Source: Patescibacteria group bacterium
GTDB taxonomy: Bacteria; Patescibacteriota; Gracilibacteria; UBA1369; PNNO01
DNA: 5,043 bases
NCBI GenBank assembly: GCA_024275695.1
Contig: JAJRYP010000045.1
Coordinates: 1-5,043 of the forward strand
Direction: 5' to 3'
In this document: piece after piece, positions 1 through 5,041 of the stretch
Numbering within the stretch: the first letter of the stretch is position 1
Layout of the letters: the number at the start of each line of letters is the position of its first letter
The notes under the pieces: generated by a model
What the model was told of the DNA's origin: nothing
Seen by the model: the letters and a program-made list of their open reading frames with translations, nothing else
The model's database searches: none
Position numbers and translations under genes: made by a program

Positions 1-957
1 AAAAATTCGTGAATCTTCAGATACGATATTTGTCTGCCAGAAACCCATTTCAACAAGTGATTTGAAACTCATTGAGTGTGATGAAAAAGTTGCAAGCTTA
101 TGGGCGCGTTTTTGTTGCATCATCTGCCAGAACGTAGTTGAGAAAGCAACGATTCTTGAAAACGCGGGAAGTTTCCAAACATTATTGTGGAAAACCGGAA
201 TTGGCTGATAACTGGCCTTTAAAGGGTCTTTTTGACTCAAGAACTCGTACATGAGAACACCAAAATAGTTTGGAAAGGGGCGCGTGTCGATATCAAAAAC
301 CGAGACAATAACTTTTTCGTATGGAATTTTAAGTTCATCGATAATTTGTTCTTTTGCCTTTTTTGCGGCCCATGTTTCATTCGACCCTTTGCCCGGAATT
401 TCGCCGGGAATATTTTTTGGATGTTTGGTAATTAGGAATTTGAAAAACTTATCGCCAAATTGCTCTTTAATTTTTTGCGCTGTCTTTTGTCCTTCTTCAC
501 CTGCCGCCTCCTCGGTCGCAAGAGCAACGATAAATGTATCCAGCGGATAATTTGATTTCACGATTGCTTCAAAAGTTTTTCGAATCAACTCGTATGGCTC
601 GTTGAAAGTCGGTAAAATTATAAGATGCTTGTACTGTTTATAAGTGTCGCCGAATTTTTTTTCCACTCTTTTAAGCCAATTTTTTCGGATTCGCTTTTTA
701 ATTTCTCTATAACTAGAAATAAGATGGACCGAGAAAAGCACGCTTTTGGAAAACCAATACACGTCAAAAATAATAATGAAAATCGCTATAAAGGCCGGAG
801 TGTAATACGACAGAATAAGCATTCCGAAAATAGTTCCCCATGAAAGAATCCCCGGGAGCATCTCCATTGCTCTGTAGAATTTCCTTTGGCCGGGATTCTC
901 GATTTCGAGTGCGTTGCCAATTTTTGCATACCATTTGTCGGCTGCTGCCTCTTGCAT
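1..957 (-). CDS. Family 2 glycosyltransferase, membrane-anchored (3' part outside the window)
   Basis: The frame is open for 319 residues from the ATG at 957 to the window edge, with no stop, so the C-terminal part is missing. Residues 35-80 are strongly hydrophobic and look like two membrane helices, followed by a basic stretch (about 84-101). A GT-A fold then begins: LIILPTFNEP (112-121), the first strand of a GT2 domain; GKGSN (189-193); FDIDTRP (221-227), carrying the DxD metal/nucleotide-sugar motif; and SEDSRIF (313-319), matching the ED acceptor/base motif. The expected QxxRW motif and C-terminal membrane helices would lie beyond the edge. By family it should transfer a sugar from a nucleotide donor to a membrane-bound or extruded glycan; donor and acceptor cannot be read from the sequence. 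It starts 7 nt after the mutase stop, so the two are probably cotranscribed and act in the same surface-polysaccharide pathway. No Shine-Dalgarno precedes the ATG; this start was chosen for its fit to the upstream stop. Confidence 0.88.
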   Translation of the reverse strand, partial: MQEAAADKWYAKIGNALEIENPGQRKFYRAMEMLPGILSWGTIFGMLILSYYTPAFIAIFIIIFDVYWFSKSVLFSVHLISSYREIKKRIRKNWLKRVEKKFGDTYKQYKHLIILPTFNEPYELIRKTFEAIVKSNYPLDTFIVALATEEAAGEEGQKTAQKIKEQFGDKFFKFLITKHPKNIPGEIPGKGSNETWAAKKAKEQIIDELKIPYEKVIVSVFDIDTRPFPNYFGVLMYEFLSQKDPLKASYQPIPVFHNNVWKLPAFSRIVAFSTTFWQMMQQKRAHKLATFSSHSMSFKSLVEMGFWQTNIVSEDSRIF

Positions 958-964
958 ATGTCGT

Positions 965-2506
965 TTAAGATTTATACCAGTCCGGACTGACCTGGGGATA
1001 TTGTTTAAGTTGCTCAACCATAATTGCCTGAATCTCTTTTAACTTTTCTTCCGAGTCCGCTTCAAACCTGAGGGTTAAATTTGGGCTTGTATTTGAACAT
1101 CTGACAGCTCCCCACGCCTTGGGCGAAAAATTTACGCGAACTCCGTCAATGGTTAGGCAATCGTAGTGCTTGGTAAAATGTTCGGTAAGTTTTTCCACGA
1201 TTTCGAATTTTTTATCATCCGGACAATATGCTTTGAATTCGGGAGTTGTAAATGTGTGAGGTACGTCATCAAAAAGTTTCGAAAAAGGTTTGTCTGATTT
1301 TGAAAGAATTTCGAGAAGTTTTGCGGCCCCCAAAAATGCGTCGTCGAAACCGTAGTAATTTTCTGCGAAGAACAGATGGCCGCTCACTTCACCTGCGAGC
1401 GGAGCGCCAATTTCTTTCATTTTTGACTCGATGAACGAGTGGCCGGTTTTGGACATTACAGGCTGTCCACCGCGATTTTTAATGTCGTCGATTAGCGTTT
1501 GGGTGACTTTCACGTCAAATACGATTTTTGAGCCCGGCATGCGAGATAACAGATCGCGAGCGAGCACGAGCAGCAGGTAATCGGCCGAATAATGATGTCC
1601 CTCTTCGTCAACAATTCCGACACGATCACTATCCCCATCAAAACCAATTCCAATATCCGCGTTTTCTTCACGCACTTTTTTAATTAAATCAAGCATGTTT
1701 TCAAGCTCTTCGGGATTTGCTTCGTGATTTGGAAAATTACCGTCAAGCTCGCAATAAAGTTCTACAACCTCACAACCGAGTGTTCGCAGGAGGTCGGGCG
1801 CAAACTCCCCGGCCGTACCGTTTCCCGCATCTACAACTACTTTTAAAGGTTTCGCCAAAGTTACAAGATTCACTATGTCGTTCTTGTAATCTTCAAAAAT
1901 TTCTTTCTCCTCATAGTTCCCCTCGCCTTCTTTAAACTCATTATTTTGGATAATTTTCAGAATTTCTTGAAGTTCGTCTCCGCAAATGCTGTGAGCGTTT
2001 TTTGCGACTATCTTAATTCCATTGTATTCCTTTGGATTATGACTGGCCGTTATATTAATACCTCCATCAAATCCGTATTTGCAAACTGCGTAGTAAACCA
2101 TCGGTGATGGCGAAATTCCAATATTAATCACATTACATCCGGTCGCAATAAGCCCATCAATAAAGGCTTTTTGCAGCTCCGGAGAATGAAGTCGGTTGTC
2201 TCGCCCAACAACAACATTGAGCTTTGTGTTTGAACCGATACTCCGCTTAGATTCCGCGACTTGCGCAATACTTGAAGTATTAGCGGTTTTGAGTTCCGAA
2301 TTAGACTCCGCGGCTTGCACGATATTCATGGCGTTATTAGAATTGGAGTCCGAATTAGACTCCGAGATTTTTTGAAGATAGGTCCCGGTTCCTTTCCCGA
2401 TCAATTTTACGGTTTCGGGAGTGAGATCTACATTTGGAAATTTCTCCGTTGCCCGGGCAATTCCACGAATATCATACGCGCGAAAAATAAGAGGGTTGAT
2501 TGTCAT
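965..2506 (-). CDS. Phosphomannomutase/phosphoglucomutase (alpha-D-phosphohexomutase family)
   Basis: A 513-residue cytosolic enzyme of the ManB/AlgC type that interconverts hexose 6-phosphate and hexose 1-phosphate, feeding GDP-mannose or UDP-glucose synthesis. Family motifs appear in order: FRAYDIRG (8-15); TASHNP (153-158), with Ser155 as the phosphoserine; the Mg-binding loop DGDSDR (290-295); the sugar-specificity loop GEVSGH (372-377); and the phosphate-binding RCSNTSPNLTLR (469-480). All catalytic residues look intact. The start MTINPLIFRAYDIRG places the first motif where the family has it. The frame stays open upstream to a TTG at 2635, but that extension would be translated repeat DNA and lies upstream of the predicted promoter, so it is rejected. 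The protein is about 50 residues longer than AlgC (463 aa); the excess is a Ser/Asn-rich insert at about 47-95, encoded by a 54-bp tandem repeat. Mannose versus glucose preference cannot be decided. The glycosyltransferase follows 7 nt downstream. Confidence 0.95.
   Translation of the reverse strand: MTINPLIFRAYDIRGIARATEKFPNVDLTPETVKLIGKGTGTYLQKISESNSDSNSNNAMNIVQAAESNSELKTANTSSIAQVAESKRSIGSNTKLNVVVGRDNRLHSPELQKAFIDGLIATGCNVINIGISPSPMVYYAVCKYGFDGGINITASHNPKEYNGIKIVAKNAHSICGDELQEILKIIQNNEFKEGEGNYEEKEIFEDYKNDIVNLVTLAKPLKVVVDAGNGTAGEFAPDLLRTLGCEVVELYCELDGNFPNHEANPEELENMLDLIKKVREENADIGIGFDGDSDRVGIVDEEGHHYSADYLLLVLARDLLSRMPGSKIVFDVKVTQTLIDDIKNRGGQPVMSKTGHSFIESKMKEIGAPLAGEVSGHLFFAENYYGFDDAFLGAAKLLEILSKSDKPFSKLFDDVPHTFTTPEFKAYCPDDKKFEIVEKLTEHFTKHYDCLTIDGVRVNFSPKAWGAVRCSNTSPNLTLRFEADSEEKLKEIQAIMVEQLKQYPQVSPDWYKS
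2247..2364. repeat. Degenerate 54-bp in-frame tandem repeat inside the mutase gene
   Basis: Copies begin at 2247, 2301 and 2355. TCCGAATTAGACTCCG is identical at 2295-2310 and 2349-2364, exactly 54 bp apart. The segments 2247-2270 and 2301-2324 match at 20 of 24 positions; the rest of each unit is weaker (about half of the next 30 positions match), and the third copy keeps only its first ten or so bases. Fifty-four bp is 18 codons, so the frame is preserved. In the protein the repeat gives NIVQAAESNS followed 18 residues later by SIAQVAESKR, after a related ESNSDSNSNN stretch. It falls in the loop between the first long helix and the GRDNR strand of domain 1. Confidence 0.75.
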
Positions 2507-2516
2507 GCTGTTTAAT

Positions 2517-2534
2517 AAAGTTACAAATAACTTT
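2517..2534 (-). other. Small hairpin in the mutase 5' leader
   Basis: AAAGTTA (2517-2523) and TAACTTT (2528-2534) are perfect 7-bp complements around a 4-nt loop, ending 10 nt before the mutase ATG. It lies between the predicted transcription start and the start codon, so it would be part of the mRNA leader. There is no T-run after it, so it is not an intrinsic terminator. It is A/T-rich and could be chance; a role in translation control or as a protein site is only a possibility. Confidence 0.35.
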
Positions 2535-2551
2535 GCTCCAAAAGTGGCACT

Positions 2552-2580
2552 ATTGTAGCAGGAAGCGGTGGCGCGGACAA
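2552..2580 (-). promoter_or_regulatory. Sigma-70 type promoter for the mutase-glycosyltransferase block
   Basis: Read on the minus strand, a -35 box TTGTCC (2575-2580) is followed by a 17-bp spacer (2558-2574) and a -10 box TACAAT (2552-2557). The last three spacer bases, TGC, form an extended -10 (TGnTACAAT). The predicted start is near 2545, giving a leader of about 39 nt before the ATG at 2506. The -35 box sits 2 nt inside the edge of the repeat array, so the mobile element ends just upstream of the promoter. No Shine-Dalgarno lies near the ATG; a GGAG at 2536-2539 is about 30 nt away, too far to serve. Confidence 0.6.
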
Positions 2581-2582
2581 TG

Positions 2583-2649
2583 GTTACCGGGTAACCTCGC
2601 CTTATCCGGTAAGTTGAAGTTATCCGGTACCTCAAGGTTACCGGATACT
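2583..2649. repeat. Left palindromic array: four 13-bp CCGG-centred units at 18-bp spacing
   Basis: Units lie at 2583-2595 (GTTACCGGGTAAC, palindromic), 2601-2613 (CTTATCCGGTAAG), 2619-2631 (GTTATCCGGTACC) and 2637-2649 (GTTACCGGATACT), separated by 5-nt spacers, so the period is exactly 18 bp. The first unit sits in a longer perfect palindrome, GGTTACC/GGTAACC around one G (2582-2596). Units 3 and 4 pair into a hairpin: TATCCGGTACC (2621-2631) with GGTTACCGGATA (2636-2647), one bulged T and a TCAA loop. The array begins 1 nt after the transposase stop codon, so the hairpin would lie at the 3' end of its mRNA. Confidence 0.85.
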
Positions 2650-2650
2650 A

Positions 2651-3073
2651 TTAACCAGAATAAGGCCATTGCTCGGGTCTAGCTACCAATTTTTTCTTCA
2701 CAGGATTTTCAGCAATATATTGAATTACTCTAGCAAGAGAAATCTGTGTCTTAACCGTTTTATTCTTGTAAGAGCCCTGAAATACATGACCCGAATGGTT
2801 ATTTCTCTTATTAAAGTAGAACGCATAAGACAGCTGCAGACTCTTCATAAACTTAGAAATATTTTCCTTATGGCGCTCTGTTCTCACAAGTAAATGAAAG
2901 TGATTTGGCATAAGACAAAACGAAATAATCTCAACCGAGTGCTGCTTTTTAAACTTTGCAAGTTTATACATAAAATACTTATAGTCTACATCTTCTTTAA
3001 ACAAAGTTCTTTTAGAAACGCCTCTGTTGTAGATATGGTAAACAACTTTTGGATATAAATCGGGTCTTCGCAT
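2651..3073 (-). CDS. REP-associated tyrosine (Y1, HUH) transposase, RAYT/TnpA_REP type
   Basis: A 140-residue protein of the Y1 transposase family, single-strand DNA endonucleases that cut and rejoin beside a hairpin through a 5'-phosphotyrosine. Visible motifs are YHIYNRGV (12-19), the opening strand typical of the REP-associated branch; PNHFHLLV (56-63) with the metal-binding HUH pair His58/His60; SLQLSYAFYFN (78-88), where Tyr83 is the likely nucleophile; GHVFQGSYK (95-103); and the closing YIAENPVKKKLV...WPYSG (119-140), equal to the family's YIxxNPvxxxlv...WxxSS block. All catalytic residues appear present. It is short for the family (about 150-180 residues), ending right at the WPYSG block, so a little C-terminal tail may be missing. 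AGGT at 3085-3088 lies 11 nt before the ATG, the only Shine-Dalgarno-like sequence in the window. Palindromic arrays flank it on both sides and are its likely substrates. No TnpB partner is present. Confidence 0.92.
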   Translation of the reverse strand: MRRPDLYPKVVYHIYNRGVSKRTLFKEDVDYKYFMYKLAKFKKQHSVEIISFCLMPNHFHLLVRTERHKENISKFMKSLQLSYAFYFNKRNNHSGHVFQGSYKNKTVKTQISLARVIQYIAENPVKKKLVARPEQWPYSG

Positions 3074-3077
3074 GCAT

Positions 3078-3116
3078 AAATTTTACCTAAAAGAAATCAA
3101 ATTTTAGTAAAATTTG
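3078..3116 (-). promoter_or_regulatory. A/T-rich leader of the transposase with competing inverted repeats
   Basis: Three copies of one 8-bp half-site occur: AAATTTTA at 3078-3085 and 3099-3106, and its complement TAAAATTT at 3108-3115. Hairpin A pairs CAAATTTT (3098-3105) with AAAATTTG (3109-3116), 8 bp around a 3-nt loop. Hairpin B pairs AAATTTTAC (3078-3086) with GTAAAATTT (3107-3115), 9 bp around 20 nt, and would bury part of the AGGT ribosome-site candidate. The two share bases and exclude each other. A TAAAAT (3103-3108) could be a -10 box, but no good -35 is seen. The arrangement could be an operator or an mRNA structure limiting transposase translation; low complexity makes chance a real alternative. 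Confidence 0.4.
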
Positions 3117-3123
3117 TTTAAAA

Positions 3124-3172
3124 TGTATCCGGTAAGTGCCACGTACCGGATACGTCGAGGTTGCCGGATAAC
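3124..3172. repeat. Right palindromic array: three 13-bp CCGG-centred units at 18-bp spacing
   Basis: Units lie at 3124-3136 (TGTATCCGGTAAG), 3142-3154 (CGTACCGGATACG) and 3160-3172 (GTTGCCGGATAAC), again with 5-nt spacers and an exact 18-bp period. The two gene-proximal units form a hairpin: GTATCCGGTA (3125-3134) pairs perfectly with TACCGGATAC (3144-3153), and inside the 9-nt gap GT/AC can pair again around GCC. The outer unit is alone, as in the left array, and the whole array is inverted relative to the left one. It starts 1 nt after the nadM stop codon. On the minus strand the hairpin is followed by ATTTT, so it might also weakly end or stabilise the nadM transcript. Confidence 0.85.
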
Positions 3173-3173
3173 T

Positions 3174-3692
3174 TTACGAAACCATTCGCACACGTTCCTC
3201 ACCTTTCCATGCCCGAACGAGCTTTACAACTTCGGGATGCACCCGTTTTTCCCAGGAAGAATCGCTCCTTTGCATTTTTTCGCGAATGCGGGTGCCTGAA
3301 ATCCCGCTAACCATTTCGATATCCCGGATTTCATATTTCCCGTAACTAAGGTATAGCTCTTTGACGATTTGGGAGCCTGTGTAAACTTTGTAAACCGGAG
3401 GGATGTATTGATCAACATGGGCCGTCCACAAAAAGAAGTTTTCGACGTTTCGAATAGGTATGATCGCAAACTGCTCATGCTTCATGCCTTCGGCGAGCAG
3501 GGCGGTTTCGATCATTTGGAAACGTTCGCCGGCTGTGAAAGGATTTTCAGGTTCATGGTTTTCTTCGGCGCTTCCGATAACTATGATAAGGCGATCCTCT
3601 TTTTCCAAAGCTTTTTTAATAACAGACAAATGGCCAAGATGGAACGGCTGAAATCGTCCTACAAAAAGTGCTTGTTTTAATTTCGCATTCAT
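3174..3692 (-). CDS. nadM: Archaeal-type nicotinamide-nucleotide adenylyltransferase
   Basis: A 172-residue cytosolic nucleotidyltransferase that joins ATP to NMN (or NaMN), giving NAD (or NaAD) and pyrophosphate. It matches the archaeal NadM family rather than bacterial NadD: GRFQPFHLGH (12-21) carries the HxGH ATP-binding motif (His18-His21); IGSAEENHEPENPFTAGERF (39-58) is the NadM signature loop; LWTAHV...PPVYKVYTGS (88-107) follows the archaeal core; and ISGTRIREKM (131-140) is the C-terminal phosphate-binding motif. Length is normal for a stand-alone NadM, with no Nudix fusion. The ATG at 3692 starts 5 nt after the nadE stop, so the two are almost certainly translated from one mRNA; no Shine-Dalgarno is seen. 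The stop codon lies 1 nt from the mobile element, so the last residues could have been altered by insertion, although the length argues against a significant loss. Confidence 0.93.
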   Translation of the reverse strand: MNAKLKQALFVGRFQPFHLGHLSVIKKALEKEDRLIIVIGSAEENHEPENPFTAGERFQMIETALLAEGMKHEQFAIIPIRNVENFFLWTAHVDQYIPPVYKVYTGSQIVKELYLSYGKYEIRDIEMVSGISGTRIREKMQRSDSSWEKRVHPEVVKLVRAWKGEERVRMVS

Positions 3693-3697
3693 AAAAT

Positions 3698-4450
3698 TTA
3701 AGTTATTTGAATAATCGGCGCTGTTTCCAGTTTATGTTTGTTTAACTTCATTCGTTGGAAAAGACCGCGCACAAGCATTGGATTCATACCTTTTTCGATC
3801 AGAGCTTCTTCACCGGCATCGCGCTGCTTTAGAATCGTGTCGATCTCTTTGTATGAGCCGCCAAGTTCTTGTTCGTCGGTCTGACCCTCGAAAAGTTCGG
3901 CACTGGGCTGTTTATCTATAAGTTCTTGAGGAAGGCCGAGATATTCGGCAAGTTCAAATATCTCGCTTTTGTAAAGATCGCCAAGCACCATTATGTCCGA
4001 AGCAAGATCGCCGTGCTTTGTTCCGTAGCCCAGAAGAAGTTCGCTCTTATTTGAAGTCCCCAGCACCAGAGCATTAAAAGTGTTTGCAAAGTTGTACAAG
4101 ATCGTCGCCCGTACGCGCGCTTTGTTGTTAATAAAGGCGGTATCGTTTTGCTTCCATGGAAGAGTGGCGTAATTCAAAATAAAAGAATTTATGGGCAGCA
4201 AGTAGTGTTCAATTTTCATAAATTCGCAAAGACCTTTTGCGTGAGTCGTATTTTCGGATTTGGTTAATCCGGTTTCGGGCATAATAATCGCCGCGACATT
4301 TTCGGCTCCAAGTGCGTCCGCGGCAACCTTTAAAGTGGTAGCGGAATCAAGACCACCGCTCAACCCCAAAACTCCTTTTTTAATGCCACTTTGATTCGAG
4401 TATTTCAGTAATCCGTCCGTAAGCTTTTTGTAAATGGCTGCGTTGCCCAT
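3698..4450 (-). CDS. nadE: NAD synthetase, ammonia-dependent type
   Basis: A 250-residue N-type ATP pyrophosphatase that adenylates a nicotinate dinucleotide and amidates it, making NAD from NaAD. Motifs are LSGGLDSA (30-37), the PP-loop; NNKARVRATILYNFAN (108-123); GTSNKSELLLGYGTKHGD (131-148), the conserved substrate and ATP contact region; PSAELFEGQTDEQELGGSY (182-200), the family's P-SAxLxxGQxDExELGxxY block; and a basic C-terminal segment, QRMKLNKHKLETAP (232-245). There is no N-terminal nitrilase-type glutaminase domain, so free ammonia is the expected nitrogen donor. The length is usual for this class, and the ATG at 4450 puts the PP-loop at the normal distance from the N-terminus. It lies 21 nt after smpB and 5 nt before nadM. 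A related NMN synthetase role (amidating NaMN) is possible, given the NadM partner, but cannot be read by eye. Confidence 0.95.
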   Translation of the reverse strand: MGNAAIYKKLTDGLLKYSNQSGIKKGVLGLSGGLDSATTLKVAADALGAENVAAIIMPETGLTKSENTTHAKGLCEFMKIEHYLLPINSFILNYATLPWKQNDTAFINNKARVRATILYNFANTFNALVLGTSNKSELLLGYGTKHGDLASDIMVLGDLYKSEIFELAEYLGLPQELIDKQPSAELFEGQTDEQELGGSYKEIDTILKQRDAGEEALIEKGMNPMLVRGLFQRMKLNKHKLETAPIIQIT

Positions 4451-4471
4451 TTGATTAAGTTAATGCGCGAC

Positions 4472-4930
4472 TTATTGTACGCGTTTTTTTAGCGCCCTTG
4501 CAACCTCAAGATTTTGTGATTTTTTCTTGAGTTCGGCGCGCCTGTCGTACTTCTTTTTTCCTCTAACAAGTCCTATTTTCATTTTGATAAGACCACCTTT
4601 TAAATAAACTTCCAGCGGCACGCACGTAATCCCTTTTTCGTTAAGAGCTTTTAAAATTTTATCGATTTCCTTTTGACGAAGAAGCAATTTGCGCTTTCGA
4701 GTCGGAGCCAGTTTTTGATCACGAGCAAATTTGTATGGAGAAATATGAATTTCATTTGCCCAGACTTCACCCCGATTGTCTATATCGATAAAGCCGCCTT
4801 TTAAATTTATATTTCGGGCTCTAATCGATTTAACTTCCGGACCCGCAAGCTGAATTCCGGCCTCGAAAGTATCAAGGATTTCGTAGTCCGCAAAGGCTTT
4901 TTTGTTCTTTGTAAGAGACTTGGTGGACAT
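4472..4930 (-). CDS. smpB: SsrA (tmRNA)-binding protein
   Basis: A 152-residue protein that binds tmRNA and brings it to stalled ribosomes in trans-translation. Typical SmpB blocks are present: NKKAFADYEILDTFEAGIQL (9-28); GPEVKSIR (30-37), where most members have GTEVKSLR; RKRKLLLRQKEIDKI (78-92), the RKLLLxxxEI block; GITCVPLEVYLKGG (100-113); and GLVRGKKKYDRR (119-130), the GLAKGKKxYDKR signature. A lysine/arginine-rich tail (about 131-152), which enters the mRNA channel in characterised SmpB, ends in KKRVQ. Length is normal. The ATG at 4930 puts the first conserved block at the expected distance; no Shine-Dalgarno precedes it. It heads the minus-strand block, with nadE 21 nt downstream and a 113-nt divergent intergenic region upstream. 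No tmRNA gene is visible in the window. Confidence 0.96.
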   Translation of the reverse strand: MSTKSLTKNKKAFADYEILDTFEAGIQLAGPEVKSIRARNINLKGGFIDIDNRGEVWANEIHISPYKFARDQKLAPTRKRKLLLRQKEIDKILKALNEKGITCVPLEVYLKGGLIKMKIGLVRGKKKYDRRAELKKKSQNLEVARALKKRVQ

Positions 4931-4961
4931 TAATAATTGTTGTTTGCATTATGCTGTCTTC

Positions 4962-4990
4962 ATTTGACAGAAATTTTGGCTATTGATCAA
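4962..4990 (-). promoter_or_regulatory. Possible weak promoter for smpB-nadE-nadM
   Basis: On the minus strand TTGATC (4985-4990) and TCAAAT (4962-4967) are 17 bp apart, each matching four of six consensus bases. A CATAAT at 4948-4953 is a better -10 by itself but has no fitting -35. A 5-bp inverted repeat, CTGTC/GACAG (4954-4958 and 4966-4970), overlaps the region. This block needs a promoter somewhere here, but the exact one is uncertain. Confidence 0.25.
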
Positions 4991-5013
4991 GGGAAAATTT
5001 TCATTAGATGAGG

Positions 5014-5041
5014 TTGCAAAACCTAAAAAATGGGGTATAGT
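5014..5041 (+). promoter_or_regulatory. Divergent sigma-70 type promoter reading out of the right edge
   Basis: TTGCAA (5014-5019), a 16-bp spacer and TATAGT (5036-5041) form a good promoter pair facing right, away from smpB. The gene it serves is outside the window. The -35 box is embedded in a small inverted repeat, AGGTT (5011-5015) and AACCT (5020-5024) around GCAA, which could be an operator or chance. Confidence 0.45.

Larger units (their letters stand above)
2583..3172 (-). mobile_element. RAYT/REP-like element: Y1 transposase between inverted palindromic arrays
   Basis: The element consists of a left array (2583-2649), the transposase gene (2651-3073), a short A/T-rich leader, and a right array (3124-3172). 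The outermost 31 bp are imperfect inverted repeats: 2583-2613 matches the reverse complement of 3142-3172 at 25 of 31 positions without gaps. It fills the gap between nadM and the mutase almost exactly, ending 1 nt from the nadM stop and 2 nt from the mutase -35 box. I see no target-site duplication at the ends, as expected for HUH/Y1 elements of the IS200/IS605 superfamily, which move as single strands via subterminal hairpins. Exact boundaries are inferred from where the repeats stop. It could be a mobile unit or a domesticated RAYT locus that seeds REP copies elsewhere in the genome. Confidence 0.7.

Noticed and set aside
232..843. Rightward open frames of 67-88 codons over the first 850 bases.
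   Set aside because: They are antisense to the glycosyltransferase frame, which carries clear GT2 motifs; they show no recognisable protein features of their own.
2543..2551. GTGGCAC beside the mutase transcription start, the reverse complement of GTGCCAC in the right hairpin loop (3136-3142).
   Set aside because: An 8-bp match (AGTGCCAC) outside the periodic arrays, with no other shared flanking sequence; easily chance.
2507..2635. A 43-residue N-terminal extension of the mutase from a TTG at 2635.
   Set aside because: Its sequence is translated palindromic array (repeating YRI-type hexapeptides, because 18 bp is six codons), it lies upstream of the predicted promoter, and the conserved FRAYDIRG block fits the ATG at 2506.
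2583..3172. A CRISPR-like array, because of regularly spaced palindromic repeats.
   Set aside because: The units are only 13 bp, the spacers are 5 nt, and a Y1 transposase sits in the middle; no cas genes are present.
3114..3299. A rightward open frame whose start shares TYRIRRG with the mutase extension.
   Set aside because: The shared peptide comes from the inverted arrays read in the same relative orientation; the rest is antisense to nadM.
3369..3680. A 103-codon rightward frame over nadM.
   Set aside because: It is antisense to the strongly conserved nadM sequence and resembles no family I know.
4480..4495. A T-run with flanking GCG/CGC near the end of smpB as an intrinsic terminator.
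   Set aside because: It is inside the smpB coding region (the KKRV end), the stem is too short, and the T-run is on the opposite strand to transcription.
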